From Prauserella cavernicola (GTDB lineage Bacteria > Actinomycetota > Actinomycetes > Mycobacteriales > Pseudonocardiaceae), in NCBI RefSeq assembly GCF_016595675.1, contig NZ_JAENJH010000008.1:1-64000 (forward strand): a stretch of 64,000 bases of DNA, written 5' to 3'. Positions within the stretch are counted from its first letter, which is position 1; each line of letters opens with the position of its first letter. Below the pieces are notes generated by a model. It searched no databases. It was not told the DNA's origin and was given only the letters and a program-made list of their open reading frames with translations. Positions 50,269 to 58,764 of this stretch are shown in pieces. The position numbers and the translations under genes are program-made.

Positions 50269-50320
50269 CCGGGCCCGCCGAACACGAGACCCCGGAGGGG
50301 TTCGTGCCCGGTGGGCCCGG
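50269..50320 (-). terminator. Terminator downstream of the S1 protease gene
   Basis: A nested hairpin: outer arms CCGGGCCC (50269-50276) and GGGCCCGG (50313-50320), inner arms CACGA plus ACCCC (50283-50293) pairing with GGGGT plus TCGTG (50297-50306). It lies 18 bases past the stop of the minus-strand protease gene. Confidence 0.7.
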
Positions 50321-50337
50321 GTTCACGTGCTGACCAT

Positions 50338-51123
50338 TCAGGCGGCGACAGCACCGCCGGTGGTCTCGCCGATCCAGTCGAGGTAGGCCGGAACACTGGT
50401 GTAGATCGACGGGCCCGTGGCGCAGGTCGGGTCGTTGTTGCCGGTGCGGCTGGTGGCACCGATCAGCTTCCAACCGTCACCGTCGGCGACCACCTGCGGT
50501 CCGCCGGAGTCGCCGTAGCAGGCGCCCGAGTCACCGTTGGGGTTGTCGGTGCACAGCTCGGTGTTGGCGTCGATGCCGGTGCAGTCAGCGGCGTCGACGA
50601 CCTGGGTGTCGAGCTGCTGGAGCTCGTCGGGAGCGCCACAGCCGCCGGACTCGGGGCAGGTCTGGCCCCAGCCCATGATCCGCGACTCGGTGCCTGCGGG
50701 AGCGGAGTCGGCCACCGCCACGGGCTCCGAGGTGGCGGGCGCGTCGAGCTTGATCAGCGCGATGTCACCGGTGCCGGTGGGGCCGTAGTCGGGGTGCACG
50801 ATGATCTCGGCGGCCTGTGCTTCTTCGCCGCCGGAGGCCCATTCGGTGCTGCCGAGGCGCAGCGAGACCTCGGAGGCGCTGGAGCCCTCCACGCAGTGCG
50901 CGGCGGTGACCACCCACTCCGGGTCGATGAGCGAACCACCGCAGAAGTGCTGACCACCCGACTGCAGCGACGCCATGAACGAGTAGGCCTGGTCGGCCGG
51001 CTGTCCGCCGACGATGAACGGCGTGACCGGCGGCTCCGCGGCGGCGGCAACTCCCGGCGCCGCGACACCGAGGGCCGCGGCTGCTGCCGCGACCACTCCC
51101 ACCAGTAGTGAACGTACCCTCAT
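50338..51123 (-). CDS. Secreted chymotrypsin-fold (S1) serine protease
   Basis: This 261-residue preproprotein has a signal peptide (MRVRSLL, Ala-rich core, cleavage near AAAA-EPP at 29) and a short propeptide ending before IVGGQPA (37-43). The S1 fold carries His76 (TAAHC), Asp120 (GDIALIKL) and Ser206 (GDSGGP), with six or more cysteines for disulfides. The S1 pocket position equivalent to trypsin Asp189 appears to be Gly200, so specificity is probably not for Arg/Lys. ATG at 51123 has GGAAGGAG upstream. It is monocistronic, with a terminator downstream. Confidence 0.93.
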   Translation of the reverse strand: MRVRSLLVGVVAAAAAALGVAAPGVAAAAEPPVTPFIVGGQPADQAYSFMASLQSGGQHFCGGSLIDPEWVVTAAHCVEGSSASEVSLRLGSTEWASGGEEAQAAEIIVHPDYGPTGTGDIALIKLDAPATSEPVAVADSAPAGTESRIMGWGQTCPESGGCGAPDELQQLDTQVVDAADCTGIDANTELCTDNPNGDSGACYGDSGGPQVVADGDGWKLIGATSRTGNNDPTCATGPSIYTSVPAYLDWIGETTGGAVAA

Positions 51124-51320
51124 GCTCTGGCTCCTTCCCGACCTCACGTTGGGTTATTCGGAAGGTAACGAGGGGGATGAACCGGGTGACACCCGCGAAA
51201 GTTCCTAGTGTGGCATCCGAAAGGAGGGGCTACTCTCCGTCGATCTTTGCTCACCCGGATGGTCGAGACCAACCGCGTGGGACCAGAACCCCTTGAGCCA
51301 CCACGTGATCCCCGACCCGG

Positions 51321-51358
51321 CCGCACCGTGCCTCGTCCAGTGAGGACGGCGCGGGTGT
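51321..51358 (-). terminator. Hairpin downstream of the carbonic anhydrase gene
   Basis: CGTCC (51334-51338) and GGACG (51344-51348) pair, extended by the imperfectly matched GC-rich flanks CCGTGCC and GGCGCGG. It lies about 20-50 bases after the minus-strand stop. The rest of the 254-base gap appears to hold only the promoter of the S1 protease gene. Confidence 0.5.
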
Positions 51359-51377
51359 GACGTTTCCCAGTGAAGCG

Positions 51378-52133
51378 TCAGAGTCTGGCCACCTTGCCGC
51401 CTGCCAGCTCGTAGGTCGCGGCGACCACCGTGACGCCGTCGTGCGCGACCGCGTCGCGGATGATGCTCGAACGCTCCTGCAGGTACTGACCGCTGCGGCG
51501 GGCCTGCTCGGCGACACACGCGGCAAGGTAGGCATCGGCGTCGGAGTCGGCGGGAGTGGCCCGCACGGCGGGCTCGATCGCCCGGACCAGCGTCGAGATG
51601 TCGCCGTTGACCTCGGTGCCGTTCCGCACCACGTCGACCGTCGCCGAGACCGCGCCACAGCTCTCGTGACCCAGCACCACGATCAGCGGGACGGACAGGT
51701 GCTCGACGGCGTACTCGATACTGCCGATCACCGCGGTGTCGAGCACCTCTCCCGCCGACCGGATGACGAAGAGGTCACCGAGACCCTCGTCGAAGACCAG
51801 CTCGGGCGTGACACGCGAGTCGGCGCAGCCGAGCACCACCGCGAACGGGTGCTGCCCCTCCACGAGCGACTCCCGCCACTCCAGCGACTCGTGCGGGTGC
51901 TTCTGCCTGCCGTCGACGAACCGGTCGTTGCCCCGGACCAGCTTGCGCCAGGCCTGGCCGGCGGTCAGGTCCGTCGCTTTCGGATCGGCGGCGCGGCGCG
52001 ACCCGGCTGCCGGCACCGCGGCACTCGCGGTCCCCGCCGTGGCGAGCGTGGTCGCCGCGGCTCCGGCGGTGATCCCCAGAAGTGTCCGCCGGGACAGGCC
52101 ATTGTCCCCAGAAGTATTCACGTTTCGCAGCAT
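51378..52133 (-). CDS. Tat-exported beta-carbonic anhydrase
   Basis: The 251-residue product starts with a twin-arginine signal (SRRTLLG at 14-20, then an Ala/Thr-rich core and an ASA-type site near 36-39). It is therefore exported folded, with its zinc. The beta-carbonic anhydrase core carries Cys103, Asp105 and Arg107 (GCADSR) and His156 and Cys159 (GHESCG), the full zinc/active-site set. It interconverts CO2 and bicarbonate, here outside the membrane. ATG at 52133 was chosen because it gives a normal Tat n-region; the Shine-Dalgarno is weak. The gene is apparently monocistronic. Confidence 0.93.
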   Translation of the reverse strand: MLRNVNTSGDNGLSRRTLLGITAGAAATTLATAGTASAAVPAAGSRRAADPKATDLTAGQAWRKLVRGNDRFVDGRQKHPHESLEWRESLVEGQHPFAVVLGCADSRVTPELVFDEGLGDLFVIRSAGEVLDTAVIGSIEYAVEHLSVPLIVVLGHESCGAVSATVDVVRNGTEVNGDISTLVRAIEPAVRATPADSDADAYLAACVAEQARRSGQYLQERSSIIRDAVAHDGVTVVAATYELAGGKVARL

Positions 52134-52277
52134 TTCGCATGCGCATTGACACTCACAAGAGTGAAAACGGAGCATGCGGGGTCAAACTATACGATACGGA
52201 AAGTGATTGCCGTCATAGTCGTCGCCCAGAGTGCCGCCGCTGGTCCTCAGTGGACTCTTCCTGCGGGACCCGTGCCG

Positions 52278-52961
52278 TCACGAGCTGACGAACGAGGCGA
52301 CGATCGAGACGGCGGCGGCGAGGATCAGCGTGTTGAACACGAAGGCGAACACGCCGTGGACCAGCACCTGGCGCCGCATGGCCTGACTGGTCACCGACAC
52401 GTCGGTGGTGCCGGAGGTGGCGCCCACGGCGAACGCGAAGTACAGGAAGTCGATCAGCCTGCGCTCCTCGTCGCCGGGAAACGACAGCCCGCCGTCGTTC
52501 ACGAACACGGTGAGGTAGGTGATGGCGAAGCCCACCTGCATCGAGATCCAGCCGGTGACCACCGACAGAATGCAGATCGTGAACAACAGTGCCGGTGGCG
52601 TTCCGAGTGTCCGGAACATCGGCATGACGACCACGGTGGTGGCCAGTGCCATCACGGCGGCGACCTTGGGCAGGTCCTGAGTCGGCGAGCCGAACAGGAA
52701 GTGGGTCACCTTCCGCTGCCGCAGGCCCCGCACGAGCACCCGCAGACCCTCGGCGTCGCGGCCGCGGTAGGTGAGCCACGTCAGCAGCACGTAGGTGATG
52801 GCGTAGATGTCCCACGCCGCGATCACCTTCACCACGTTCTCGCCCGGCACGAGGAAGCCGAGTGCTCCCGGCAGCAACGGAAACTGCTGCCGGAAGAACT
52901 CGCGGTGCCACCACCGTGGCCCTGCCGCGCGGATCGACTCGTCTGCAACTGCGCTCGGCAT
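52278..52961 (-). CDS. DUF1345-family integral membrane protein
   Basis: The 227-residue protein has five or six transmembrane helices and the family's conserved tail: DFLYFAFAVGATSGTTDVSVTS, then RRQVLVHGVFAFVFNTLIL. Function is unknown for the family. No partner is evident: the upstream transporter gene ends 81 bases before and the downstream carbonic anhydrase has its own promoter region. ATG at 52961 gives the usual length of ~220 residues. Confidence 0.88.
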   Translation of the reverse strand: MPSAVADESIRAAGPRWWHREFFRQQFPLLPGALGFLVPGENVVKVIAAWDIYAITYVLLTWLTYRGRDAEGLRVLVRGLRQRKVTHFLFGSPTQDLPKVAAVMALATTVVVMPMFRTLGTPPALLFTICILSVVTGWISMQVGFAITYLTVFVNDGGLSFPGDEERRLIDFLYFAFAVGATSGTTDVSVTSQAMRRQVLVHGVFAFVFNTLILAAAVSIVASFVSS

Positions 52962-53042
52962 GACCTGGCTTCCTCACGTGCGTCGGCGACCTGCCCGATC
53001 TAACACGGCGCGCGGGAGCGGATCGGTTCAGGGTGCATACCG

Positions 53043-54374
53043 TCACACGTTCTGCGCCGCGGGCTTCGTCGATCGCGCCCTGGGCCCGCTGCCCTGGTGC
53101 GCGATCCCCCGCTTCCGCACGATCAGCGCCGCGATGAGCGAGATGACCGCCGCGAAGGAGAGCCAGACCGCGGGCATGGCCGCGTTGCCACCGGAGAACT
53201 CGATCAGCGATGTCGCGATGGCCGGGGTGAAACCGCCGAAGATCGCCTGGGCGAGGCTGTAGGCGATCGCGAACCCGGTGACGCGCACGGTTTCGGGCAT
53301 GATCTCGGTGAGCGTCACGACCATCGCGCCCTGGTACGCGCCGTACAGCGCCGAGAACAGCAGCAGCACCGTCAGCAGCCTGCCGAACGACGGGTCCGAC
53401 GTCAGCCAGAGCAGCATCGGGTAGCCCGCGACGGCCGTCACCGCGGAGGCCGTGACGAGCAGGCGGGTCCTGCCGATGCGATCCGAGAGCGCGCCCATGA
53501 CGGGAATCCAGATGAAGTTGGACAGTCCGACGCAGACGGTCGCGACGAACGAGGCGAGGTAGCCGAGGTTCAGTTCGCGTTCGCCGAACGTCGGCGTGTA
53601 GGCGGTGATGAGGTAGAACATGACGCTCGTCAGCGTCACCAGGCCGACGGCGACCGAGACGATCGGCCAGGCGGAGGCGAACGTGCGGAAGATCGTGCGC
53701 ACACTGGGCGTGCTGCGGCTGGTGCGCTCGGAGAACGACTCGGTCTCCGGCAGGGTGCGCCGCACCCAGAAGATGAACGGCAGCACGAGCGAGCCGATGA
53801 GGAACGGGATGCGCCAGCCCCAGTCGTTGAGCTGGTCCTGGGTGAGCGAGGCCGACAGCACCACGCCGACGACGGCGGCGAAGACCACGCTGAGCTGCTG
53901 ACTGGCCGACTGCCAGCTCACGTACAGCCCGCGACGGCCGGGTTTGGCGATCTCCGCCAGATACACCGACACCCCGCTCGACTCCGCACCCGCGGAGAAG
54001 CCCTGCAGCAGTCTGCTGAACACGACCAGGATCGGCGCGGCGATGCCGATCGTGCTGTAGGTGGGCACCGCGGCCAGGATCACCACGCTGACGCCCATGA
54101 TGCACAGGCTGACGATGAGCCCGGCCCGCCTGCCGCGGCGATCCATGTAGGCACCCAGCACGATCGCGCCCAGCGGGCGCATGAGGAACCCGACACCGAA
54201 GGTCAGAAACGACAACATCATCGAGACGAACTCGTTGCCGGTGGGGAAGATCGCGGTCGCGATGGCGCCCGCGTAGAAACCGTAGACCGCGAAGTCGTAC
54301 ATCTCGAGAAAGTTGCCCGCAGCGGCCTTGACGACGTTGCTCCGCGGGTTCGTCGTTGATCGGGAGCCGGACAT
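53043..54374 (-). CDS. MFS transporter, metabolite:proton symporter family
   Basis: The 443-residue protein has twelve predicted transmembrane helices and MHS-family signatures: N-terminal FLEMYDFAVYGFYAGAIA, loop 2-3 MDRRGRRAGLI and SRLLQGFSAGAESSGVSVYLAEIA. Members import carboxylates such as citrate, alpha-ketoglutarate, shikimate or betaine-type compounds. ATG at 54372-54374 has AGGAGGG upstream. It is divergent from the IclR regulator gene, with regulatory boxes between them, so it probably imports the substrate of the catabolic operon at 55345-60218. The substrate cannot be read from the sequence. Confidence 0.92.
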   Translation of the reverse strand: MSGSRSTTNPRSNVVKAAAGNFLEMYDFAVYGFYAGAIATAIFPTGNEFVSMMLSFLTFGVGFLMRPLGAIVLGAYMDRRGRRAGLIVSLCIMGVSVVILAAVPTYSTIGIAAPILVVFSRLLQGFSAGAESSGVSVYLAEIAKPGRRGLYVSWQSASQQLSVVFAAVVGVVLSASLTQDQLNDWGWRIPFLIGSLVLPFIFWVRRTLPETESFSERTSRSTPSVRTIFRTFASAWPIVSVAVGLVTLTSVMFYLITAYTPTFGERELNLGYLASFVATVCVGLSNFIWIPVMGALSDRIGRTRLLVTASAVTAVAGYPMLLWLTSDPSFGRLLTVLLLFSALYGAYQGAMVVTLTEIMPETVRVTGFAIAYSLAQAIFGGFTPAIATSLIEFSGGNAAMPAVWLSFAAVISLIAALIVRKRGIAHQGSGPRARSTKPAAQNV

Positions 54375-54389
54375 CCGCCCTCCTGGGTT

Positions 54390-54530
54390 GTTCTATTATT
54401 TAGAACGTTGTGTCATTTTTCGGGACGAGGCCGACAGTCTTGACCTCGACGCGCGCGAATGTCAACGGATTGACGGCGCCAGAACGCAGTCGGTATCGTA
54501 TTTTGAAACGTTGTCCTGTATTTTAGAACG
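54390..54530. promoter_or_regulatory. Operator boxes between transporter and iclR-type gene
   Basis: GTTCTA-TTATT-TAGAAC (54390-54406) is a perfect inverted repeat just upstream of the transporter start. Related half-sites TATTTTGAAACG (54499-54510) and TATTTTAGAACG (54519-54530) form a direct repeat with 20-base spacing, ending one base before the iclR start codon. The repeated TAGAACG-like core and AT-richness against GC-rich surroundings suggest binding sites of the IclR protein itself. Confidence 0.65.
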
Positions 54531-54531
54531 C

Positions 54532-55308
54532 ATGGACAGCACGCTGATGAAAGGACTGCGAGTGCTCGAAACGCTCGCGCGAAGCCACGAACCCCGGGGA
54601 GTGAGCGAGCTGGCGCGCCAGCTGGACCTGACGCGCAGCAATGTGCACCGCACGCTCCAGACGCTGACGGCCGCGGGCTACGCGCGCCAGGGCAGCACCC
54701 CCGGCACCTACGAGTGCACGCTGAAACTGTTCGAACTGTCCAGCGCCGTCATGGACCGCGTCGACGTCACACGCGTCGCCGCGCCGCACATGCGCAGGCT
54801 CGCGGAGGTCACCGAGGAGACGGTGCACCTGTCGACGCTGTCGGGCGCCGAGGTCGTCTACCTGGACAAGATCGAGAGCCCGCAACCGGTGCGGGCCTAC
54901 TCCTCGATCGGCGGCCGGGCGCCGGCCCACTGCGTGGCGTCGGGCAAGGCACTACTCGCCGAGCTGAGCGAGTCCAATGTGGACGCGCTGTTCGGCGACG
55001 AGGTACCGGCCTCGACCGGTCGCGGCGTGCGCGACCGCACCGAGCTGGCGGCCGAGCTGGCCTCGATCCGCGAGCGCGGCTACGCCGTCAACCACGGCGA
55101 GTGGCGGGAGTCGGTCGGCGGCGTCGCCGCGGTGATCGTCAACGCCGCCGGTGCCGTCGAGGCCTCCATCGGCGTGTCCGGCCCGCTCGAGCGCGTGGAA
55201 CCCAACTCCGGCGGCAGCTACCGCGACGCCGTGGTCGAGGCGGCGAGGGCGATCTCGCTCGACCTGGGCTGCACCGCCTATCCCCCGCGACGCGAGTCGC
55301 GGACCTGA
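54532..55308 (+). CDS. IclR-family transcriptional regulator
   Basis: The 258-residue protein has an N-terminal winged helix-turn-helix (MKGLRVLETLARS, then GVSELARQLDLTRSNVHRTLQTL) and a C-terminal IclR effector-binding domain (AGEETVHLS-like region, ARQGYAVNHGEW-like region). It should bind a small carboxylic metabolite and control the divergent transporter and its own operon. No Shine-Dalgarno precedes ATG 54532: the operator-like TATTTTAGAACG abuts the codon, so the transcript may be leaderless or start at ATG 54547. The caiB-like gene follows after 36 bases. Confidence 0.92.
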   Translation: MDSTLMKGLRVLETLARSHEPRGVSELARQLDLTRSNVHRTLQTLTAAGYARQGSTPGTYECTLKLFELSSAVMDRVDVTRVAAPHMRRLAEVTEETVHLSTLSGAEVVYLDKIESPQPVRAYSSIGGRAPAHCVASGKALLAELSESNVDALFGDEVPASTGRGVRDRTELAAELASIRERGYAVNHGEWRESVGGVAAVIVNAAGAVEASIGVSGPLERVEPNSGGSYRDAVVEAARAISLDLGCTAYPPRRESRT

Positions 55309-55344
55309 CCCGTTACGAACTCACGAAGGTAAGGGTGTTTGCTG

Positions 55345-56487
55345 ATGGTTGTCCCGCTGCGCGATGTCCGGGTCGTCGAGCTCTGCACCGTCGCGTCCGG
55401 ACCGTACTGCGGCATGCTGCTGGCGGATCTGGGAGCCGATGTCGTCAAGGTGGAGTCCCCCGCGGGTGACACCATGCGGCAGTGGCCGCCGATCACCGAC
55501 GGCTTCAGCGACAACTTCGCCTCCCTCAACCGCAACAAGCGCTCCGTCGCACTGGATCTGAAGGACCCGGAGGACAACGCGACCGCGCGCAGGCTCATCG
55601 CCGAGGCCGACGTCGTGATCGAGAACTCCCGGCCGGGTGTGATGGCCAAGCTCGGGCTGGACTACGCCACCGTCAGCGCCGATCAGCCCGGGCTGGTCTA
55701 CGCGTCGATCTCCGCGTTCGGGCAGGAGGGCCCGCGTTCCCGCGAGGGCGGCTTCGACCTCACCATCCAGGCCATGAGCGGCATCATCAGCGTCACCGGC
55801 GAGCCCGGCGGTGCACCTGTGAAGTGCGGGGTGCCGATCTCGGACTTCGCCACCGGGCTCTACGCCGCCTTCGCCGTCGCCGCGGCACTGCGCGAGGTCG
55901 AGCACACCGGGCAGGGCACCCACATCGACGTGTCGATGCTCGGTTCCTCGCTCGCCATCGCCGCACTGCAGGTCAGTGAGTACTTCGGCAAGGGAACCGA
56001 TCCCGGCAAGCTCGGCTCGGCCCACCCGCGCAACGCGCCGTACCAGGTCTTCGCCGCCGCCGACGGCCACGTCGCCATGGCAGCGGGCAACGACAAGCTG
56101 TGGCGCGCGCTGTGCGGCGCGCTCGACAGGGACGACCTCGCCGCCGACCCGCGCTTTTCCTCCACCACCACCAGGGCGCAGCACCAGGACGAGCTCAGGG
56201 AACTGCTGGAGACCCAGTTCGCGGGGCACTCCGCGGCCGAACTGATCACCCTGTTCGAAGACGCGGGCGTGCCGTGCGCCCCGGTCAACAGCTACTCCGA
56301 GGCGCTGGCCGACTCACAGGTCGAGCACATGGGCTGGGTGTCGGACCTCGACCTGCCCGGCGGGCGCGTGACCCGCACCTTCGGCTCACCACTGCGCTTC
56401 GGCGGCGAAGCGCCCGAGATCCGCCGCAGGCCTCCCTCGCTCGGCGAGCACAACGCCGAGGTCGTTGCCGAGCTCGGGGAGGCGTGA
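55345..56487 (+). CDS. CaiB/BaiF-family (class III) CoA-transferase
   Basis: The 380-residue protein matches class III CoA-transferases: N-terminal VRVVELCTVASGPYCGMLLADLGADVVKVE, conserved LNRNKRSVALDLK, and Asp138 in GGFDLTIQAMSG, the position that carries the CoA-anhydride intermediate. It would move CoA between an acyl-CoA donor and a carboxylate. ATG 55345 has AAGGTAAGGG upstream. Its stop overlaps the crotonase start (TGATG), so these genes form one operon downstream of iclR. The substrate is unknown. Confidence 0.93.
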   Translation: MVVPLRDVRVVELCTVASGPYCGMLLADLGADVVKVESPAGDTMRQWPPITDGFSDNFASLNRNKRSVALDLKDPEDNATARRLIAEADVVIENSRPGVMAKLGLDYATVSADQPGLVYASISAFGQEGPRSREGGFDLTIQAMSGIISVTGEPGGAPVKCGVPISDFATGLYAAFAVAAALREVEHTGQGTHIDVSMLGSSLAIAALQVSEYFGKGTDPGKLGSAHPRNAPYQVFAAADGHVAMAAGNDKLWRALCGALDRDDLAADPRFSSTTTRAQHQDELRELLETQFAGHSAAELITLFEDAGVPCAPVNSYSEALADSQVEHMGWVSDLDLPGGRVTRTFGSPLRFGGEAPEIRRRPPSLGEHNAEVVAELGEA

Positions 56488-57212
56488 TGAGCGAGCTGCG
56501 CGTCAACCGCAGTGGCCGCGCGCTGACGCTGATCCTCGACCGGCCCGCCAAGCGCAACGCGCTGTCGGCTCCGCTGGTCGAGCAGCTTATCGACGCCGTG
56601 GAAGGCGCCTACGCCGAGCCCACCGACCTGGTGGAGTTCCGGGGCGAGGGCAGGACCTTCAGCGCGGGCTTCGACTTCGGCGGCCTGGCCGAGACCACCG
56701 ACGGCGAGCTGCTGCACCGCTTCGTCCGCATCGAGCACCTCCTGCAGCTCGTGCACCACGCGCCGTTCGAGACGGCCGCCTTCGTGCACGGCAAGGTCTT
56801 CGGCGCCGCGGCGGACCTGCTCTGCGCCTGCTCCCACCGCATCGCCGCGCCCGGCTCGGCGTTCCGGCTGCCGGGGCTGGCGTTCGGCATCGTGCTGGGC
56901 ACGCGGAGGCTGGCCGAGCGCGTCGGGTCCTCGGCCGCGCGGTGGATCCAGGGCGAGGGCGCCGTCCTCGACGCGGAGACCGCGCTGCGGCTGGGCCTGC
57001 TCACCGAGCTCGCCGATCCGTCCGACTGGGACGGACGGCGGGACGCGCTGGCCGAGCGCTCGGGCCGGCTCACCACGCAGGCGCGCGCGAGCTTTCACAG
57101 GGCGCTCACCGCGGACACCGCCGACGCCGACCTGGCCGAGCTCGTGCGCTCGGCCTCGGTGCCGGGTCTGCGGCAGCGCATCCAACGATTCCGGGAGGAG
57201 AAGGCGGCGTGA
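56487..57212 (+). CDS. Enoyl-CoA hydratase/isomerase (crotonase) family protein
   Basis: The 241-residue protein has the crotonase fold with oxyanion-hole segments GRTFSAGFDFGGL and GKVFGAAADLLCACSHRIA. The two glutamates of classical enoyl-CoA hydratase appear absent: the first region reads GAAADL (Asp), the second LPGLAFGIVLG (Gly). A plain hydratase role is therefore doubtful. Isomerase, hydrolase, decarboxylase or C-C lyase activity is possible. It overlaps caiB upstream and the CoA-transferase-like subunit gene downstream (GTGA). Confidence 0.88.
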   Translation: MSELRVNRSGRALTLILDRPAKRNALSAPLVEQLIDAVEGAYAEPTDLVEFRGEGRTFSAGFDFGGLAETTDGELLHRFVRIEHLLQLVHHAPFETAAFVHGKVFGAAADLLCACSHRIAAPGSAFRLPGLAFGIVLGTRRLAERVGSSAARWIQGEGAVLDAETALRLGLLTELADPSDWDGRRDALAERSGRLTTQARASFHRALTADTADADLAELVRSASVPGLRQRIQRFREEKAA

Positions 57213-58033
57213 CGACGACAGGCAAGATCGGGTCGCTGGCGGAGCTGGCGGCACACATCGGGGACGGTGACTCCGTCGCGCTCGGCGGCAGTTTCCTGCA
57301 CCGCGGACCGTTCGCGCTCGTGCGGGAACTGGTGCGCGCGGGGCGACGGGACCTGGAGATCGTCAAGCAGTCGCCCGGCTACGACATCGACCTGCTGTGC
57401 CGGGCGGGCGCCGTCCGCAGGGCACGTGCGGGCATCGTGGCGATGGAGGGCAACTTCGGGCTGGCGCCGTGGTATCGCAGGGCCATCGAGAGCGGCGCCG
57501 TCGAGCTGGAGGAGCACGCCTGCGCCACGTTGACCGCGGGCATGCGCGCCTCCGCCTTCGGCGTGCCCTTCCAGCCGATCGCCGGTGTCCACGGCTCCGA
57601 GCTCGCGACGCTGAACAAGTGGGCGGAGCTGCCCGACCCCTACGGTTCGGGCAGCACGGTGTGGGTCATCCCGCCCATCCGGCCCGACGTGGCGGTGATC
57701 CACGTCAACGAGATCACCGAGCAGGGCGACGCGCGCGTATTCGGGACGACGCACTGGGACCGCATCATGACCCGCTCCGCGAAGAAGGTGCTGGTGGTGG
57801 CCGAGCGGGTGGTCGACGCCGCCGAGTTCAGCGCCCGCCCGGAACTGACGCTGGTGCCGCACTTTCTCGTCACGGCCGCGGCCGTGGTCCCCGGCGGCGC
57901 GTGGCCGGGATCGTGTTCGCCCGGCTACGGCATCGACTACGACGCCGTGAGCGACTACCTCACCGACGACGAGCACAGCCTCACCGCGCACCTCGACCGT
58001 GCCCCCGAGACGACGAGGAGCCAGCCCGCATGA
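57209..58033 (+). CDS. CoA-transferase family I, subunit A (IpdA-like)
   Basis: The 274-residue protein has the alpha-subunit fold of family I CoA-transferases with the CoA-binding loop (VALGGSFLHRGPFALVRELVR). The best likeness I recall is IpdA of actinobacterial steroid-ring cleavage (shared DLxxLCxAGxVxRxxxGxVxxE-type spacing). The GTG start overlaps the previous stop as GTGA, with GGGAGGAG upstream. It needs the next gene product to form the heterodimer. IpdAB-type proteins act as hydrolases opening ring C/D acyl-CoAs. Whether the substrate here is steroid-derived is not shown. Confidence 0.85.
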   Translation: MTTTGKIGSLAELAAHIGDGDSVALGGSFLHRGPFALVRELVRAGRRDLEIVKQSPGYDIDLLCRAGAVRRARAGIVAMEGNFGLAPWYRRAIESGAVELEEHACATLTAGMRASAFGVPFQPIAGVHGSELATLNKWAELPDPYGSGSTVWVIPPIRPDVAVIHVNEITEQGDARVFGTTHWDRIMTRSAKKVLVVAERVVDAAEFSARPELTLVPHFLVTAAAVVPGGAWPGSCSPGYGIDYDAVSDYLTDDEHSLTAHLDRAPETTRSQPA

Positions 58034-58764
58034 GCACCGACTGGTCCCCCTTCTCCTACCTCGTGACCAACCTCGCTCGCTTCGTCCGGCCGGACGAGGT
58101 CACCTTCAGCGGCGTGAACTCCAGCTTCCCGATGCTCGCGTGCCTGCTGGCGAAACAGGCCTACGAGTTCGACTTCACCTACCTCAACGTCGCGGGCGGC
58201 GTCGACCCGGAACCACCCTACGCGCCACTGTCCAGTTCGGACCCGGTGCTGACCCACGGCTCACGGTCGATCTTCGCGAACGAGGACTTCTACGACCTCT
58301 GCGCGCGGGGCGGCATGGACCTGTGCTTCCTCGGCGCCGCCCAGATCGACGGGCATGGGCGCACCAACGTCTCGTGCATCGGCGACTGGCACCATCCGAA
58401 GGTGCGGCTGCCCGGTGGCGGCGGCGCGGCGGTGATGCTGCCGACGGCACGGCGAAGCTGCACGTGGCGCACCGAGCATTCACGCCGGGTGCTGGTGGAG
58501 CAGCTCGACTTCGTCACCGCGTCGGGCGGGATGCACGGCGTGGTCACCCCGATCTCGGTGTTCGTCCACGACGGCGAGCGGCTGCGGCTGGACTCGTGGC
58601 ATCCGGACGTCACGCTGAACGAGGTGATCGAGCGCACCGGTTTCGCCGTCGACACCACGCACGCGCGCCCGACCGAACCACCCACCGACCGCGAGGCCGC
58701 CGCGCTGCTCGAACTGGACCCCTTCGGTGCGTTCGAGCGCGACGCCGCGGTGGCACTGCGATGA
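58030..58764 (+). CDS. CoA-transferase family I, subunit B (IpdB-like)
   Basis: The 244-residue protein pairs with the preceding subunit (ATGA overlap). It has the beta-subunit core GGMDLCFLGAAQIDGHGRTNVS and VLVEQLDFVT. The SENG-type loop carrying the catalytic glutamate of true CoA-transferases is not seen: the corresponding region reads LNVAGGVDPEP. This parallels IpdB, which lacks that Glu and works as a hydrolase with IpdA. A hydrolytic C-C cleavage role is therefore as likely as CoA transfer. It overlaps the acyl-CoA ligase gene by four bases. Confidence 0.85.
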   Translation: MSTDWSPFSYLVTNLARFVRPDEVTFSGVNSSFPMLACLLAKQAYEFDFTYLNVAGGVDPEPPYAPLSSSDPVLTHGSRSIFANEDFYDLCARGGMDLCFLGAAQIDGHGRTNVSCIGDWHHPKVRLPGGGGAAVMLPTARRSCTWRTEHSRRVLVEQLDFVTASGGMHGVVTPISVFVHDGERLRLDSWHPDVTLNEVIERTGFAVDTTHARPTEPPTDREAAALLELDPFGAFERDAAVALR

